Under the pieces are notes generated by a model. The model was not told where the DNA came from and did no database searches. It saw only the letters and a program-made list of their open reading frames with translations. The position numbers and the translations under genes were made by a program. Of a DNA stretch of 64,000 nt, positions 8,805-17,495 are shown one piece after another. The number at the start of each line of letters is the position of its first letter. The first letter of the stretch is position 1. Where the stretch lies: the NCBI RefSeq assembly GCF_004121075.1, contig NZ_RHLN01000157.1:58401-122400 (forward strand), written 5' to 3'. This DNA is from Lutibacter sp. HS1-25. GTDB lineage: Bacteria > Bacteroidota > Bacteroidia > Flavobacteriales > Flavobacteriaceae.

Positions 8805-9839
8805 TTAATTAGCATTTAATTCAAAAGGATAAATAACTTTCCAATCTGTTTTCATATTAATAACAGTCCAACCTTTTTCATTGGCTTCATCTAAGCCTTT
8901 GTCTAATTTTCCTATATGTGAATTTTTATCATATGCCCATTCTCTAATAGAATCTGTGTGGTGCACATATAACATAAAACTTTTTAGCTTATTAGATGCT
9001 GTCCATTGCATCATTTGTAAATCACCATCAGAATTACCTGAAGAAAAAACAGGTTTTTTACCAATAATTTTTTGAATATTTAAAGGTTTTCCTTCTTTAT
9101 CATCTATAAAATCTAATTCAGGTAAACGTTTAATTACAGGGTTTCCATTGTTATAATTAAATTCAGTTTTTATACGAGAACCTAAAATTTGCTCTTCAGG
9201 AATACCGTAAATCTCAGTAACAAAAGCACGCATAAAATCTACTCCACCACCTGAAACTACATAGGTTTTAAAATCATTGGCTCTTAAATATTGCAACAAT
9301 TCTAACATTGGTTGATACACCAATTGATTAAACGCTACATTTTTTGTTGGATGTTTTGCTGTTGCTATCCAATTTTTTACATCAGCATCAAATTCATCAG
9401 TTGTAATGTCAGCGTGTGTAGCCATAACCAATTTAATTATACCATGTTCTCCTTGTTTAGCCAATTCAGTCATATCATTTTCTAAAACCGCTTTAAATGG
9501 TTGTTGTGTTTTCCATTCAGGATGCGCTGCAGCCATTTCTTTTACTCTATCAATAGCAAAAAACAATTGAAAATACGCAGGTTGCTCAGACCATAAATTG
9601 CCATCATTATCAAAAACTGCAATCCTATCTTTGATAGGAATAAAATTAGGACTTTCACTATTAGTAACATCATTCACATAAGTTAAAATAGCCTCTTTTG
9701 TTTTTCCTTCATTCCAAGATGGAAGTGGATCTGAATGTTCTATAACATTTTTATGCGTTGCTGTTTGAGAATTTTCGTTTTTACAACTTACTGTAAACAT
9801 CACTATTCCCAATAATAAAAGTGTAAATATTTTTTTCAT
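8805..9839 (-). CDS. HAD-family phosphatase, lipoprotein
   Basis: The product has a lipoprotein signal (FTLLLLGIVMFTVSCKN) and a haloacid dehalogenase fold: motif I FDNDGNLW, motif II region VVSGGGVDFMRAF, a lysine region, and motif IV SGNSDGDLQMM. It resembles periplasmic phosphoserine-phosphatase-like hydrolases. The start is placed at ATG 9839 (MKKIFTLLLL), five codons inside the longest frame, giving 344 residues. It lies directly downstream of a sulfatase on the same strand, but a terminator (9867-9900) separates them. The substrate is unknown. Confidence 0.85.
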   Translation of the reverse strand: MKKIFTLLLLGIVMFTVSCKNENSQTATHKNVIEHSDPLPSWNEGKTKEAILTYVNDVTNSESPNFIPIKDRIAVFDNDGNLWSEQPAYFQLFFAIDRVKEMAAAHPEWKTQQPFKAVLENDMTELAKQGEHGIIKLVMATHADITTDEFDADVKNWIATAKHPTKNVAFNQLVYQPMLELLQYLRANDFKTYVVSGGGVDFMRAFVTEIYGIPEEQILGSRIKTEFNYNNGNPVIKRLPELDFIDDKEGKPLNIQKIIGKKPVFSSGNSDGDLQMMQWTASNKLKSFMLYVHHTDSIREWAYDKNSHIGKLDKGLDEANEKGWTVINMKTDWKVIYPFELNAN

Positions 9840-9866
9840 AATACAATAATTCAAATGAAATTAATT

Positions 9867-9900
9867 AAAAAAAGGCAGACCAATGGCCTGCCTTTTTTTT
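9867..9900 (-). terminator. Sulfatase gene terminator
   Basis: An A-run, GGCAG, loop, CTGCC and T-run, symmetric enough to work both ways. It lies between the sulfatase stop and the HAD gene start and so would reduce read-through. Confidence 0.8.
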
Positions 9901-9912
9901 GATATTTTAAGC

Positions 9913-11496
9913 TTAATTGCTTTTGGTAACCATTCCTTCAATTTGTTTTTCTACTTTTGAAAGACTCCAATCTCCGGCTGTTTGGCTTGGTGGATAGTCT
10001 TTAAATGTACTTAAGAAATTAAAAGCATAACCTTGAATTGCTATTAAAATATATGCTCGGTCTATATACCAATCGTAGTAAGTATTAGAGCCTTGTAATG
10101 CTTTTTCAAACGGATCTCTTCTTAGGTTAAAAAGGTATGGAGCTCTTAATTCAATAAAAGGCTCTAACCAAATTTGTAATTGGTCTGCTCTATTCACTTG
10201 GAACATTGCTTTCCAATCACCATATCTTAAAGCCGCAATTTGACCAGCATCATTTACATAAATAAATCCTTCTCTTGGAGATTCTTTAGCTGTACCTTTT
10301 AAATATTCCAATTGATTGTAACCATCTATATAATTTTTATATGATCTTCCGCCCATTGTTACACCTTTTTTAGCCTTTTCAACAATGTTTGGTTCACCTG
10401 CAATTGCAGCAAAAGTTGGTAGCCAATCTTCATGAGCAACAATTCCATTTAAAGTTTTACCCGCAGGGAAATGACCAGGCCATTTTATAAATGCAGGTAC
10501 ACGGTAAGCACCTTCCCAAGAACTATTTTTTTCACCGTGGAATGGTGTAGTTCCAGCATCAGGCCAAGTGTTATAATGTGGTCCATTGTCTGTAGAATAC
10601 ATTACAACAGTATTGTCTGCAATACCTAATTCATCTAATAAATCAAGTAATTGTCCTACATGTAAATCGTGTTCAACCATACCGTCACCGTACTCATCTT
10701 GTCCAGAAATTCCTCTATGCTCTTCTTTTACATGAGTTCTAAAGTGCATACGAGTACCATTCCACCAAACAAAGAAAGGTTTGCCTGAAGCAACTGTTTT
10801 TTTGATAAAAGCTTTTGTTGCAGCTACACTTTCGTCGTCAATGGTTTCCATTCTTTTTTTGGTAAGTGCACCAGTATCTTCAATACGTTGTCCTCCTTTA
10901 CCATCAGCCCAAGAATGAATAACACCTCTAGGCCCATATTTATCTTTAAAAGTAGATCCATCCTTTAAAATCATATCGGCAGGATAATCCATGTTTTCAG
11001 GTTCTTCTTCTGCATTTAAATGATATAAGTTTCCAAAAAATTCATCAAATCCGTGATTTGTTGGTAAATGTTCATCACGGTCACCTTGATGGTTTTTTCC
11101 AAACTGACCAGTAGCGTAGCCTTGATTTTTTAATACTGTAGCCATGGTAAGGTCGCTTTCTTGCCAACCTTCTTTAGCGCCTGGCATACCAACTTTAGTC
11201 ATTCCAGATCTAACAGGTACACTACCACTAATAAATGCTGCACGACCGGCAGTACAACTTTGTTGGGCATAATAATCGGTAAAAGCAACACCTTCTTGGG
11301 CTATTTTATCAATATTAGGGGTTGTATAACCCATCATACCTCGGTTATTGTGACTTATGTTCCAAGTCCCAATATCATCACCCCAAATAACAAGAATATT
11401 TGGTTTTTTAGATTGTGCAAAAGTGTCAGCTACTTGATAAGTGAAGAATACACTTAAAAGTAAAAGTTTAAAAAGAGTTTTTTTTTTCTGATTCAT
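9913..11496 (-). CDS. Exported arylsulfatase (sulfatase family S1)
   Basis: A 527-residue sulfatase with a signal peptide (LLLLSVFFTYQVADTFAQ). The N-terminal metal motif VIWGDDIGTWNISHN and the formylglycine motif SCTAGRAAFISG (Cys in C-x-A-x-R, needing conversion by a sulfatase-maturing enzyme) are intact. GKNHQGD, NGTRMHFRTHV and STDNGPHYNTWPDAG supply further active-site residues. In marine Bacteroidota such enzymes remove sulfate from algal polysaccharides or smaller sulfate esters; the substrate cannot be read here. No maturase gene is in the window. Confidence 0.93.
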   Translation of the reverse strand: MNQKKKTLFKLLLLSVFFTYQVADTFAQSKKPNILVIWGDDIGTWNISHNNRGMMGYTTPNIDKIAQEGVAFTDYYAQQSCTAGRAAFISGSVPVRSGMTKVGMPGAKEGWQESDLTMATVLKNQGYATGQFGKNHQGDRDEHLPTNHGFDEFFGNLYHLNAEEEPENMDYPADMILKDGSTFKDKYGPRGVIHSWADGKGGQRIEDTGALTKKRMETIDDESVAATKAFIKKTVASGKPFFVWWNGTRMHFRTHVKEEHRGISGQDEYGDGMVEHDLHVGQLLDLLDELGIADNTVVMYSTDNGPHYNTWPDAGTTPFHGEKNSSWEGAYRVPAFIKWPGHFPAGKTLNGIVAHEDWLPTFAAIAGEPNIVEKAKKGVTMGGRSYKNYIDGYNQLEYLKGTAKESPREGFIYVNDAGQIAALRYGDWKAMFQVNRADQLQIWLEPFIELRAPYLFNLRRDPFEKALQGSNTYYDWYIDRAYILIAIQGYAFNFLSTFKDYPPSQTAGDWSLSKVEKQIEGMVTKSN

Positions 11497-11654
11497 AATA
11501 GTTTGTATTTATTGATAAAATTTATATTAATTTTTAATTACTTGATATTAGGTTATAATATTAAGTAAGATTAATAGGGTAATTGCATCTAATTTTTACT
11601 TATAAAATCAAATAAATAACTAATAATAGTAGGGGTAAAGCAATTTAATTTTAT

Positions 11655-11684
11655 CAAATATATTATTTTTTTTATATTTTACAA
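11655..11684 (-). promoter_or_regulatory. Sulfatase promoter
   Basis: Minus-strand TTG (11684-11682), a 19-bp spacer and TATATTTG (11662-11655) match the Bacteroidota sigma factor consensus and point at the sulfatase gene. Confidence 0.65.
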
Positions 11685-11825
11685 TATTTTTTAATTAGTT
11701 AAATTGTTAATTTTAAAATGTTTAATGTGTGATTTATCTTTATTTTGAAGTTCTTTTTAAAATTTCAAGCAATATGAATTCTTTTTTTATAAGTGTTATG
11801 ATTAATAATTTTGAGATTATAAAAT

Positions 11826-11862
11826 AAAAAAACTGCCCAGTATTTTAAGGTACTGAGCAGTT
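11826..11862 (-). terminator. Distal terminator after glnB
   Basis: Minus-strand stem AACTGCTCAGTA/TACTGGGCAGTT followed by Ts. It lies about 100 bp beyond the first terminator and may back it up. Confidence 0.75.
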
Positions 11863-11955
11863 ATAATTAAAATATTTTTTTTACAAAAAGTTTTTGTTTT
11901 GTGATGTAAAAAATGAATTTTATTGAATAGTTTATAGAACTGTATTTATAGTGTT

Positions 11956-11994
11956 AAAAAAAATCCCAACATAACTTAATATGGTGAGATTTTA
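11956..11994 (-). terminator. Proximal terminator after glnB
   Basis: Minus-strand stem AAAATCTCACCAT/ATGTTGGGATTTT with one mismatch and a U-tail. Confidence 0.7.
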
Positions 11995-12023
11995 TATATT
12001 TTAAGAAAGATATTTATGTTTTG

Positions 12024-12365
12024 CTAATGAATAGCTTCAACACCTCTTACTCTTGAACTTAGTCTTATTGCTTCTTCAACATGGTAAATAAAAATTTTCC
12101 CATCACCAAGTCTTCCATCCGAAGCATTTTCAATAATAACATCAATACATTTTTCCATATTATTATCGCTTACTACGCAAACAATCATAACACGTGTATG
12201 TAAAATCATTGATTGTTCTGTACCTCTATATCTTTCTGAATAACCTTTTTGTAAACCTGTACCTTTAACTGGAATTACTGTAATACATGGAATTCCTGAA
12301 ATTTTCAATGCTTTTTGAACAGCTTTTAATTTTGAAGGTCTAATTATTGCTTCTATTTTTTTCAT
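12024..12365 (-). CDS. glnB: Nitrogen regulatory protein P-II
   Basis: This 113-residue protein has the P-II fold motifs: MKKIEAIIRPSKLKAVQKAL at the N-terminus, a T-loop with GYSERYRGTEQ (the tyrosine near residue 51 is the usual modification site), and the C-terminal GDGKIFIYHVEEAIRLSSRVRG. P-II senses ATP/ADP and 2-oxoglutarate and blocks the ammonium channel. It lies 24 bp downstream of amtB on the same strand, the classic amtB-glnK pair. By context glnK would be an equally good name. Confidence 0.95.
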   Translation of the reverse strand: MKKIEAIIRPSKLKAVQKALKISGIPCITVIPVKGTGLQKGYSERYRGTEQSMILHTRVMIVCVVSDNNMEKCIDVIIENASDGRLGDGKIFIYHVEEAIRLSSRVRGVEAIH

Positions 12366-12389
12366 CAGATTTAATTTTAGTGTTAATAA

Positions 12390-13643
12390 TTATTCAAAAA
12401 TGGTGTAAGCTTCAACTCCAAATGATACAGCATCAATACCTGCAGATTCTTCTTCACGAGAAACTCTTATACCAATAGTTTTTTTCATAATACTTAAAAT
12501 GATATAAGTAATTGCAAACGAGAAAGCACCAATTACAACTACACCAATAGTTTGAGTTAATAGTAAAGAAAATCCTCCTCCAAAAAACAATCCACCATCT
12601 GTAGCAAATAGTCCAACAGCAATAGTACCAAACAATCCGTTTACACCATGCACGGCAATAGCACCAACCGGATCATCAATTTCTAAATTGTCAATTTCAA
12701 CAACAGCAATATCAACAATGGTTCCAGCAATAAGACCAATAATAATTGCAGAGTTGGTATCTACAACATTACAACCTGCTGTAATAGCAACTAAACCAGC
12801 AAGTACTCCATTTATAACCATTGTTACGTCAATTTGACCGTATTTAAAATAGGTATAAATCATAGTTGCAATACCACCAGCAGCAGAGGCTAAAAATGTA
12901 TTTACAACAACAGTTCCAATTAATTCCCAGTTTCCAACGGCAGCCAAAGTTGAGCCTGGATTAAATCCAAACCAACCAAACCATAAGATAAAACCTCCAA
13001 TTGCAGCCAATGGTAAGTTGTGACCAGGAATGGCTATTAGCTCTCCGTTAACATATTTTCCAATACGAGGTCCTAAAACAATTGCAGCAGCTAAAGCGGC
13101 AAAACCACCCATAGCGTGTACAGCTGCAGATCCTGCAAAATCGTTAAATCCTCGTTGAGCAAGCCAACCATTTGGATTCCAAACCCAGTTTGCAGCTAAA
13201 GGATACATAAATGCACAAAATATAACAACAAACAATACATAAGGCCAAACTTTCATACGTTCTGCAACCGCCCCTGAAACAATAGAAATAGAAGCTATTG
13301 CAAAACCAAGCTGAATAAACCAGAATAATTTATTAGAAACGGTTAGACCTAAGCCTAAATCTCCTTCCATAATTCCATAGTCAAAAGCAAACCATCCGTT
13401 TGATGCGCCATAAGCAATTCCAAAACCTACAGTATAAAAGGCCAAACCTCCAAAAGCAATGTCAATCATTACTTTACCCATAATACTCATTGCATTTTTT
13501 GATCTTACAAAACCCGCTTCTAATAGCGCAAATCCGCCTTCCATTAAAAATATAATAGCGCCACATAAGGCAACCCAAACGGTATCAATAGATTGAATTA
13601 GTTCTTGATGATTGTCTATAGCGGCAGTAGTTATTTCTTCCAT
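12390..13643 (-). CDS. amtB: Ammonium transporter
   Basis: A 417-residue inner-membrane protein with about 11 membrane segments. It carries the Amt signatures ALLEAGFVRSKNAMSI, DFAGSAAVHAMGGFAALAAA (with the first pore histidine) and DDPVGAIAVHGVNGLFGTI (with the second). It lacks an obvious cleaved signal peptide. It forms an operon with the P-II gene downstream, so uptake is probably controlled by P-II binding at the cytoplasmic pore exits. I see no clear promoter in the upstream region. Confidence 0.96.
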   Translation of the reverse strand: MEEITTAAIDNHQELIQSIDTVWVALCGAIIFLMEGGFALLEAGFVRSKNAMSIMGKVMIDIAFGGLAFYTVGFGIAYGASNGWFAFDYGIMEGDLGLGLTVSNKLFWFIQLGFAIASISIVSGAVAERMKVWPYVLFVVIFCAFMYPLAANWVWNPNGWLAQRGFNDFAGSAAVHAMGGFAALAAAIVLGPRIGKYVNGELIAIPGHNLPLAAIGGFILWFGWFGFNPGSTLAAVGNWELIGTVVVNTFLASAAGGIATMIYTYFKYGQIDVTMVINGVLAGLVAITAGCNVVDTNSAIIIGLIAGTIVDIAVVEIDNLEIDDPVGAIAVHGVNGLFGTIAVGLFATDGGLFFGGGFSLLLTQTIGVVVIGAFSFAITYIILSIMKKTIGIRVSREEESAGIDAVSFGVEAYTIFE

Positions 13644-14045
13644 AAATTTTACTTTGGTAGTTATTTAAAATTTTTAAGGCCGAAAGTTAAGGAATTTTGT
13701 AAATAATGGATTTTAAGATCTCTTTGAATGTGGATAAGTTAAAAATCAAAATAGCAGAATATTGACCGCAATAGTGTTTTGATGAAATTAAAAAGAATGA
13801 AAATTAAATATTGATGTCATAATAATAGTCAATATGCGTAAAATAACAAAAAATATTATTCTGTTAGTTATCTGTGAATTGTTGATTCCTTAATAAGGAA
13901 GTTTTGTAAAAAAATCAATATTCATTTAAAAAAAACTGCCCAACCTTTTGAATGGTTGGGCAGTATATAATTTTAATAAGGCTATTTATGAATTTGTGTA
14001 GAAAATAATAGCTAAAAACGACTCATAGAGTAGCATTGTTTTTAT
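13644..14045. other. Intergenic region upstream of amtB
   Basis: 402 bp with no supported gene. It includes the minus-strand terminator of the 14046 gene (13928-13964) and must contain the amtB promoter, which I could not place; I see no convincing TAnnTTTG box or sigma-54 -24/-12 pair on the minus strand. Confidence 0.5.
13928..13964 (-). terminator. Terminator of the 14046-14444 gene
   Basis: A perfect 11-bp stem ACTGCCCAACC/GGTTGGGCAGT with an 8-nt loop; on the minus strand it is followed by a run of Ts. Confidence 0.85.
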
Positions 14046-14444
14046 TTATACTTTTTTAAATCTTTGAGAAAGTTCAAATTGCTCTTCGTATAAACAACCA
14101 GGTCTACCAAATATGTGTTTTACGCTTTTTAAGGAATTGTTATTTTTGATAGTCAATTTATCATTATTAAAAATGGTGATTTTTTTTAAATTTTTTGATT
14201 CGTCTTCAACTATAAAAAATTTTAAATTAAATTCTTTATTTTCTGATTTATCTAAAATGCCCCAAGTATACGCTTCTTTATGATCTTGAATATGAAATAA
14301 TTTTTGTTCGTTGTCAATTTCAACTTTAGTGTTTCTGTAGTTTTGAAAATCTACAATATATCCATCAACATCTCTTGTTGCATTTTCTTTGAAATAATAA
14401 GTTTCAAGATTTTTATTTGAATGTTTTTTTAATATTTTCCACAT
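14046..14444 (-). CDS. Hypothetical cytoplasmic protein, 132 aa
   Basis: I do not recognise this family. The protein is charged, has no signal peptide or membrane span, starts MWKILKKHSNKNLETYYFKE and is rich in short beta strands (DGYIVDFQNYRNTKVEID, KFFIVEDES). It is a single-gene unit with its own promoter and a strong terminator. Its promoter carries the 19-bp palindromic element also found at the sRNA1 promoter, suggesting that it is regulated with that RNA. Confidence 0.7.
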   Translation of the reverse strand: MWKILKKHSNKNLETYYFKENATRDVDGYIVDFQNYRNTKVEIDNEQKLFHIQDHKEAYTWGILDKSENKEFNLKFFIVEDESKNLKKITIFNNDKLTIKNNNSLKSVKHIFGRPGCLYEEQFELSQRFKKV

Positions 14445-14518
14445 AATATCTATAATTTTAAAGGTTAAACATGTTAGTATAGCAGTATTTTAATACTTTT
14501 TAGCTTTACATTGTTTAA

Positions 14519-14566
14519 CAAATATATTTTGTAATGTTGGAAATATACACGACACACAGTGTCCTA
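14519..14566 (-). promoter_or_regulatory. Promoter of 14046 gene with 19-bp palindromic element
   Basis: The minus-strand -7 box TATATTTG (14526-14519) is preceded, after exactly 21 bp, by the element at 14548-14566 (plus strand CACGACACACAGTGTCCTA), which contains GACAC/GTGTC with a 3-bp centre. It matches the element at 7090-7108 at 16 of 19 positions with identical spacing to the -7 box. Confidence 0.6.
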
Positions 14567-14601
14567 TAATTTTGTTTTTTTATTCAAAATTATAAATAAA
14601 A

Positions 14602-14632
14602 AAAAAGCCCTTCATTTCTGAAGAGCTTTTTG
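14602..14632 (-). terminator. tRNA-Leu terminator
   Basis: Minus strand: AAAAGCTCTTCA, a short loop, TGAAGGGCTTTT and more Ts, directly after the tRNA 3' end. Confidence 0.85.
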
Positions 14633-14714
14633 TGCGGGCGGGGAGACTCGAACTCCCACACCTTGCGGCACCAGATCCTAAGTCTGGCGTGTCTACCAAT
14701 TCCACCACGCCCGC
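14633..14714 (-). tRNA. tRNA-Leu (UAG)
   Basis: The minus strand folds as a class II tRNA of 82 nt: acceptor GCGGGCG/CGCCCGC, D arm with TTGGTAGACA, anticodon stem CCAGA/TCTGG with loop CTTAGGA (anticodon TAG), a variable arm (TGCCGCAAGGTG region) and T arm GGGAG-TTCGAGT-CTCCC. The discriminator is A and CCA is not encoded. Confidence 0.96.
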
Positions 14715-14839
14715 GTGGTTTATTGTGGGTGCAAATATACACAAATGTTTAAAATTGCAAAGTAGTTGGGCAATATTTTTTTTACCTATTTTAATCCAAA
14801 TAAAAATGTGTATTTTTGAATGATACAAACTACGTTTAA

Positions 14840-16228
14840 ATGGAAAATTTAAAATCATATATTGGTCTAAATAAAGACAGGTTTATAAATGAATTGATTG
14901 AATTGTTAAAAATCCCATCAATTAGTGCAGATTCAGCTTACAGTCAAGATGTTTTAAATACTGCAGATGCTGTAAAAGAAGCTTTAGAAAAAGCAGGTTG
15001 CGATTTGGTAGAAATTTGTGACACACCAGGTTATCCAATTGTTTATGGAGAAAAAATAATTGATGCAAGTTTACCAACTGTATTGGTTTACGGACATTAT
15101 GATGTTCAACCTGCAGATCCAATAGAACTTTGGACTTCGCCTCCTTTTGAGCCTGTTATTAAAACAACACCAGCGCATCCTGAAGGTGCCATTTTTGCTC
15201 GTGGTGCTTGTGACGATAAAGGTCAGATGTATATGCACGTAAAAGCATTGGAATATATGACTGTTAATGGCAATTTACCTTGTAATGTGAAATTTATGTT
15301 AGAGGGTGAAGAAGAAATTGGTTCGCCTAGTTTGGCTTGGTTTGTTGAACGAAATCAAGAAAAGTTAAGTAATGATGTTATTTTAATATCTGATACTGGT
15401 ATGATTTCAAATGCGCAGCCATCAATTACAACTGGTTTGCGTGGCTTAAGTTATGTTGAAGTGGAGGTTACTGGTCCAAATCGCGATTTACATTCTGGTT
15501 TATACGGAGGTGCTGTTGCAAATCCAATCAATATTTTATCAAAAATGATAGCTTCTTTGCACGATGAGAATAATCATATAACCATTCCTGGTTTTTATGA
15601 TGGTGTAGAAGAATTGACCTTGGAAGAAAGAGCTGAAATGGCAAAGGCACCATTTTCATTAGAAGCCTACAAAAATGCATTGAATATAGATGATGTTTAT
15701 GGTGAAAATGGTTATACCACTAACGAAAGAAATTCTATTAGACCAACATTAGATGTAAACGGAATTTGGGGAGGTTATACAGGTGAAGGTGCAAAAACTG
15801 TGATTGCAAGCAAAGCTCATGCTAAAATTTCGATGCGTTTAGTACCTAATCAAGATTGGAAAGTAATAACAGAACTTTTTACCAAACATTTTGAAAGTAT
15901 TGCGCCAAAATCGGTTAAAGTAAAGGTAACTCCACATCACGGTGGGCAAGGCTATGTTACACCTATTGATAATATTGGGTATAAAGCAGCTAACAAAGCT
16001 TATACTCAAAGTTTTGGAGTTCCTGCAATTCCGCAACGATCTGGAGGAAGTATTCCTATTGTTGCCTTATTTGAACAAGAATTAAAAAGTAAAAGTATAT
16101 TAATGGGCTTTGGCCTGGATAGTGACGCTATTCACTCACCAAACGAACATTTTGGAGTTTTTAACTACTTAAAAGGTATAGAAACCATTCCGCTGTTTTA
16201 TAAGTATTTTACTGAAATGTTTAAATAA
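14840..16228 (+). CDS. M20-family dipeptidase
   Basis: A 462-residue cytosolic metallopeptidase of the CNDP-like M20 family. Metal ligands are visible in YGHYDVQP, FARGACDDKGQMYM, LEGEEEIGSP and the C-terminal SPNEHFG. The dimerisation domain lies in the middle (DLHSGLYGGAVANP). A -7 box TATTTTTG at 14812-14819 leaves a leader of about 15-20 nt before the ATG. A terminator follows directly. It probably hydrolyses imported dipeptides. Confidence 0.93.
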   Translation: MENLKSYIGLNKDRFINELIELLKIPSISADSAYSQDVLNTADAVKEALEKAGCDLVEICDTPGYPIVYGEKIIDASLPTVLVYGHYDVQPADPIELWTSPPFEPVIKTTPAHPEGAIFARGACDDKGQMYMHVKALEYMTVNGNLPCNVKFMLEGEEEIGSPSLAWFVERNQEKLSNDVILISDTGMISNAQPSITTGLRGLSYVEVEVTGPNRDLHSGLYGGAVANPINILSKMIASLHDENNHITIPGFYDGVEELTLEERAEMAKAPFSLEAYKNALNIDDVYGENGYTTNERNSIRPTLDVNGIWGGYTGEGAKTVIASKAHAKISMRLVPNQDWKVITELFTKHFESIAPKSVKVKVTPHHGGQGYVTPIDNIGYKAANKAYTQSFGVPAIPQRSGGSIPIVALFEQELKSKSILMGFGLDSDAIHSPNEHFGVFNYLKGIETIPLFYKYFTEMFK

Positions 16229-16268
16229 AAAAATCCCCTAAGAAATTTAATTCTTAGGGGATTTTTTT
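16227..16268. terminator. Bidirectional terminator after dipeptidase gene
   Basis: AAAATCCCCTAAGAA pairs with TTCTTAGGGGATTTT around a 6-nt loop, with A- and T-runs on both sides. Confidence 0.9.
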
Positions 16269-16273
16269 ATTTA

Positions 16274-16574
16274 AATTACGAATTACGAATTACGAATTAC
16301 GAATTACGAATTACGAATTACGAATTACGAATTACGAATTACGAATTACGAATTACGAATTACGAATTACGAATTACGAATTACGAATTACGAATTGCGA
16401 ATTGCGAATTGCGAATTACGAATTACGAATTACGAATTACGAATTATGAATTACGAATTATGAATTACGAATTATCAATTATCAATTATCAATTATCAAT
16501 TATCAATTGTAAATTATCAATTGTAAATTATCAATTGTAAATTATCAATTGTAAATTATCAATTGTAAATTATT
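16274..16574. repeat. Heptanucleotide tandem repeat, 42 units
   Basis: Uninterrupted 7-bp units AATTnnn hold exact phase from 16274 to 16567, plus one decayed unit. In order: 17 AATTACG, 3 AATTGCG, 4 AATTACG, alternating AATTATG/AATTACG (4 units), 5 AATTATC, then 4 pairs AATTGTA-AATTATC, a final AATTGTA, and AATTATT running into the stop codon of the 16570 gene. On the plus strand the ACG units read as the open heptapeptide NYELRIT. It separates two convergent genes. Confidence 0.98.
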
Positions 16575-16809
16575 CATTAACCACCTGTCCTCTATGAGGT
16601 TTAAGTGCATCTTTGTATGTTTTCATATCAACTTCATCAATAATTATAAAAGCAATTGTGTGCATTTCATTTATTATTGAAACTGCTATTTCGTAAAAGT
16701 GCAGTTTTTCTATTGTTGCATATTCTTTTAAATGAATGCAATGGTGTTCTGCAGTTTTTTGGGAATGAGGACCTCTAAAATCCCAAATCAGTTTTATTTT
16801 TCGTTTCAA
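16570..16809 (-). CDS. Small conserved cytoplasmic protein
   Basis: A 79-residue protein without signal or membrane segment, rich in His and charged residues (MKRKIKLIWDFRGPHSQKTA, then EHHCIHLKEYA). I do not recognise a functional family. Its ATG lies 3 nt after the thiamine pyrophosphokinase stop on the same strand, so the two form an operon. Its stop codon lies at the edge of the heptamer array, so array expansion or contraction could alter the last residues (VVNE). Confidence 0.75.
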   Translation of the reverse strand: MKRKIKLIWDFRGPHSQKTAEHHCIHLKEYATIEKLHFYEIAVSIINEMHTIAFIIIDEVDMKTYKDALKPHRGQVVNE

Positions 16810-16812
16810 AGC

Positions 16813-17421
16813 TTAGTTGTGACTGATGTACATTAATAAATTACCATCTTTAACCGAAACATGCACATCGTTTTCATTGGCTTTATTTCTTGTTCCAATG
16901 CGTTCGCCAAAAGTTAAAGTGTCATTATTTAATGGGTATAACAACCCTTTTGTGCTAATGCCGTTTGCTACTGGGATAGGGATTAACGAAATGTTTCGAT
17001 CTTTTAAATTTGTACCAACAAAAAAATCTTCAACAAAAAAATAAATTCCAAAATCATCGTAAAAAGTAATATTTAAACCAATTTTCCATTGCAATGCAGT
17101 ACTAATGTTTCCTAAAAAGTGATCGTGTTCTTTTCCGCTTCCACCATAAACATCAATATGATAATACCCACGATGTTTTAAAATTTGTAGTGCCTTTTCA
17201 AAATCGGTAAAATCTTGATTTGGCGTTTTAATAACTTCAACAGTTATTGGTATTTTGTGTATAGAATCAAAATCGCCAGTTACCAAATCTGGTTCAATAT
17301 TGTTTTTTTTGAAATGATTGTATGCGCCGTCTATGGCACAAACAATGTCGTATTGCGATAGGTCTGGAAAAATTTTAGGTTCCGAACCGTTTAGTAAAAT
17401 AAATGCTTTTTTCGTTTTCAT
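16813..17421 (-). CDS. Thiamine pyrophosphokinase
   Basis: About 202 residues with the ThiN/TPK fold: AFILLNGSEPKIFPD, CAIDGAYNHFKKNNIEPDLVTGDFDSI (Asp-rich catalytic loop), TPNQDFTDFEKAL and GGSGKEHDHFLGNI. It transfers pyrophosphate from ATP to thiamine to make thiamine diphosphate. I start it at the ATG at 17421 (MKTKKAFILL); an in-frame ATG three codons upstream is possible. It is divergent from mvaD, with only about 75 bp between the two starts. Confidence 0.93.
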   Translation of the reverse strand: MKTKKAFILLNGSEPKIFPDLSQYDIVCAIDGAYNHFKKNNIEPDLVTGDFDSIHKIPITVEVIKTPNQDFTDFEKALQILKHRGYYHIDVYGGSGKEHDHFLGNISTALQWKIGLNITFYDDFGIYFFVEDFFVGTNLKDRNISLIPIPVANGISTKGLLYPLNNDTLTFGERIGTRNKANENDVHVSVKDGNLLMYISHN

Positions 17422-17472
17422 AGACTGCAAAAATAACGAAAAGTTGAATATAAAATGTTTAGTTAAAAAAAT

Positions 17473-17480
17473 TATCTTTG
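17473..17480 (+). promoter_or_regulatory. mvaD -7 promoter box
   Basis: TATCTTTG at 17473-17480 fits TAnnTTTG. A transcript would begin near 17486, which excludes the TTG at 17478 as a start and leaves a leader of only about 10 nt before the TTG at 17496. Confidence 0.6.
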
Positions 17481-17495
17481 TTCAAAATTTATATT

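Larger units (their letters stand above)
11497..12023. other. Intergenic region, sulfatase promoter and glnB terminators
   Basis: 527 bp, very AT-rich, without a supported gene. The left part holds the minus-strand sulfatase promoter (11655-11684) and a leader of about 155 nt; the right part holds two minus-strand terminators (11826-11862 and 11956-11994) after glnB. The roughly 90 bp between those terminators has no recognisable promoter on the minus strand. Confidence 0.6.

Noticed and set aside
11863..11955. Small RNA between the two terminators after glnB
   Set aside because: No minus-strand CAAAnnTA (TAnnTTTG) box precedes it; the second hairpin is better explained as a back-up terminator.
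14580..14858. Protein-coding frames across the tRNA-Leu gene on both strands
   Set aside because: They are translations of the tRNA and its terminator, with no family resemblance.
16274..16574. CRISPR-like array
   Set aside because: There are no spacers; the units are contiguous 7-mers and no cas genes are nearby.
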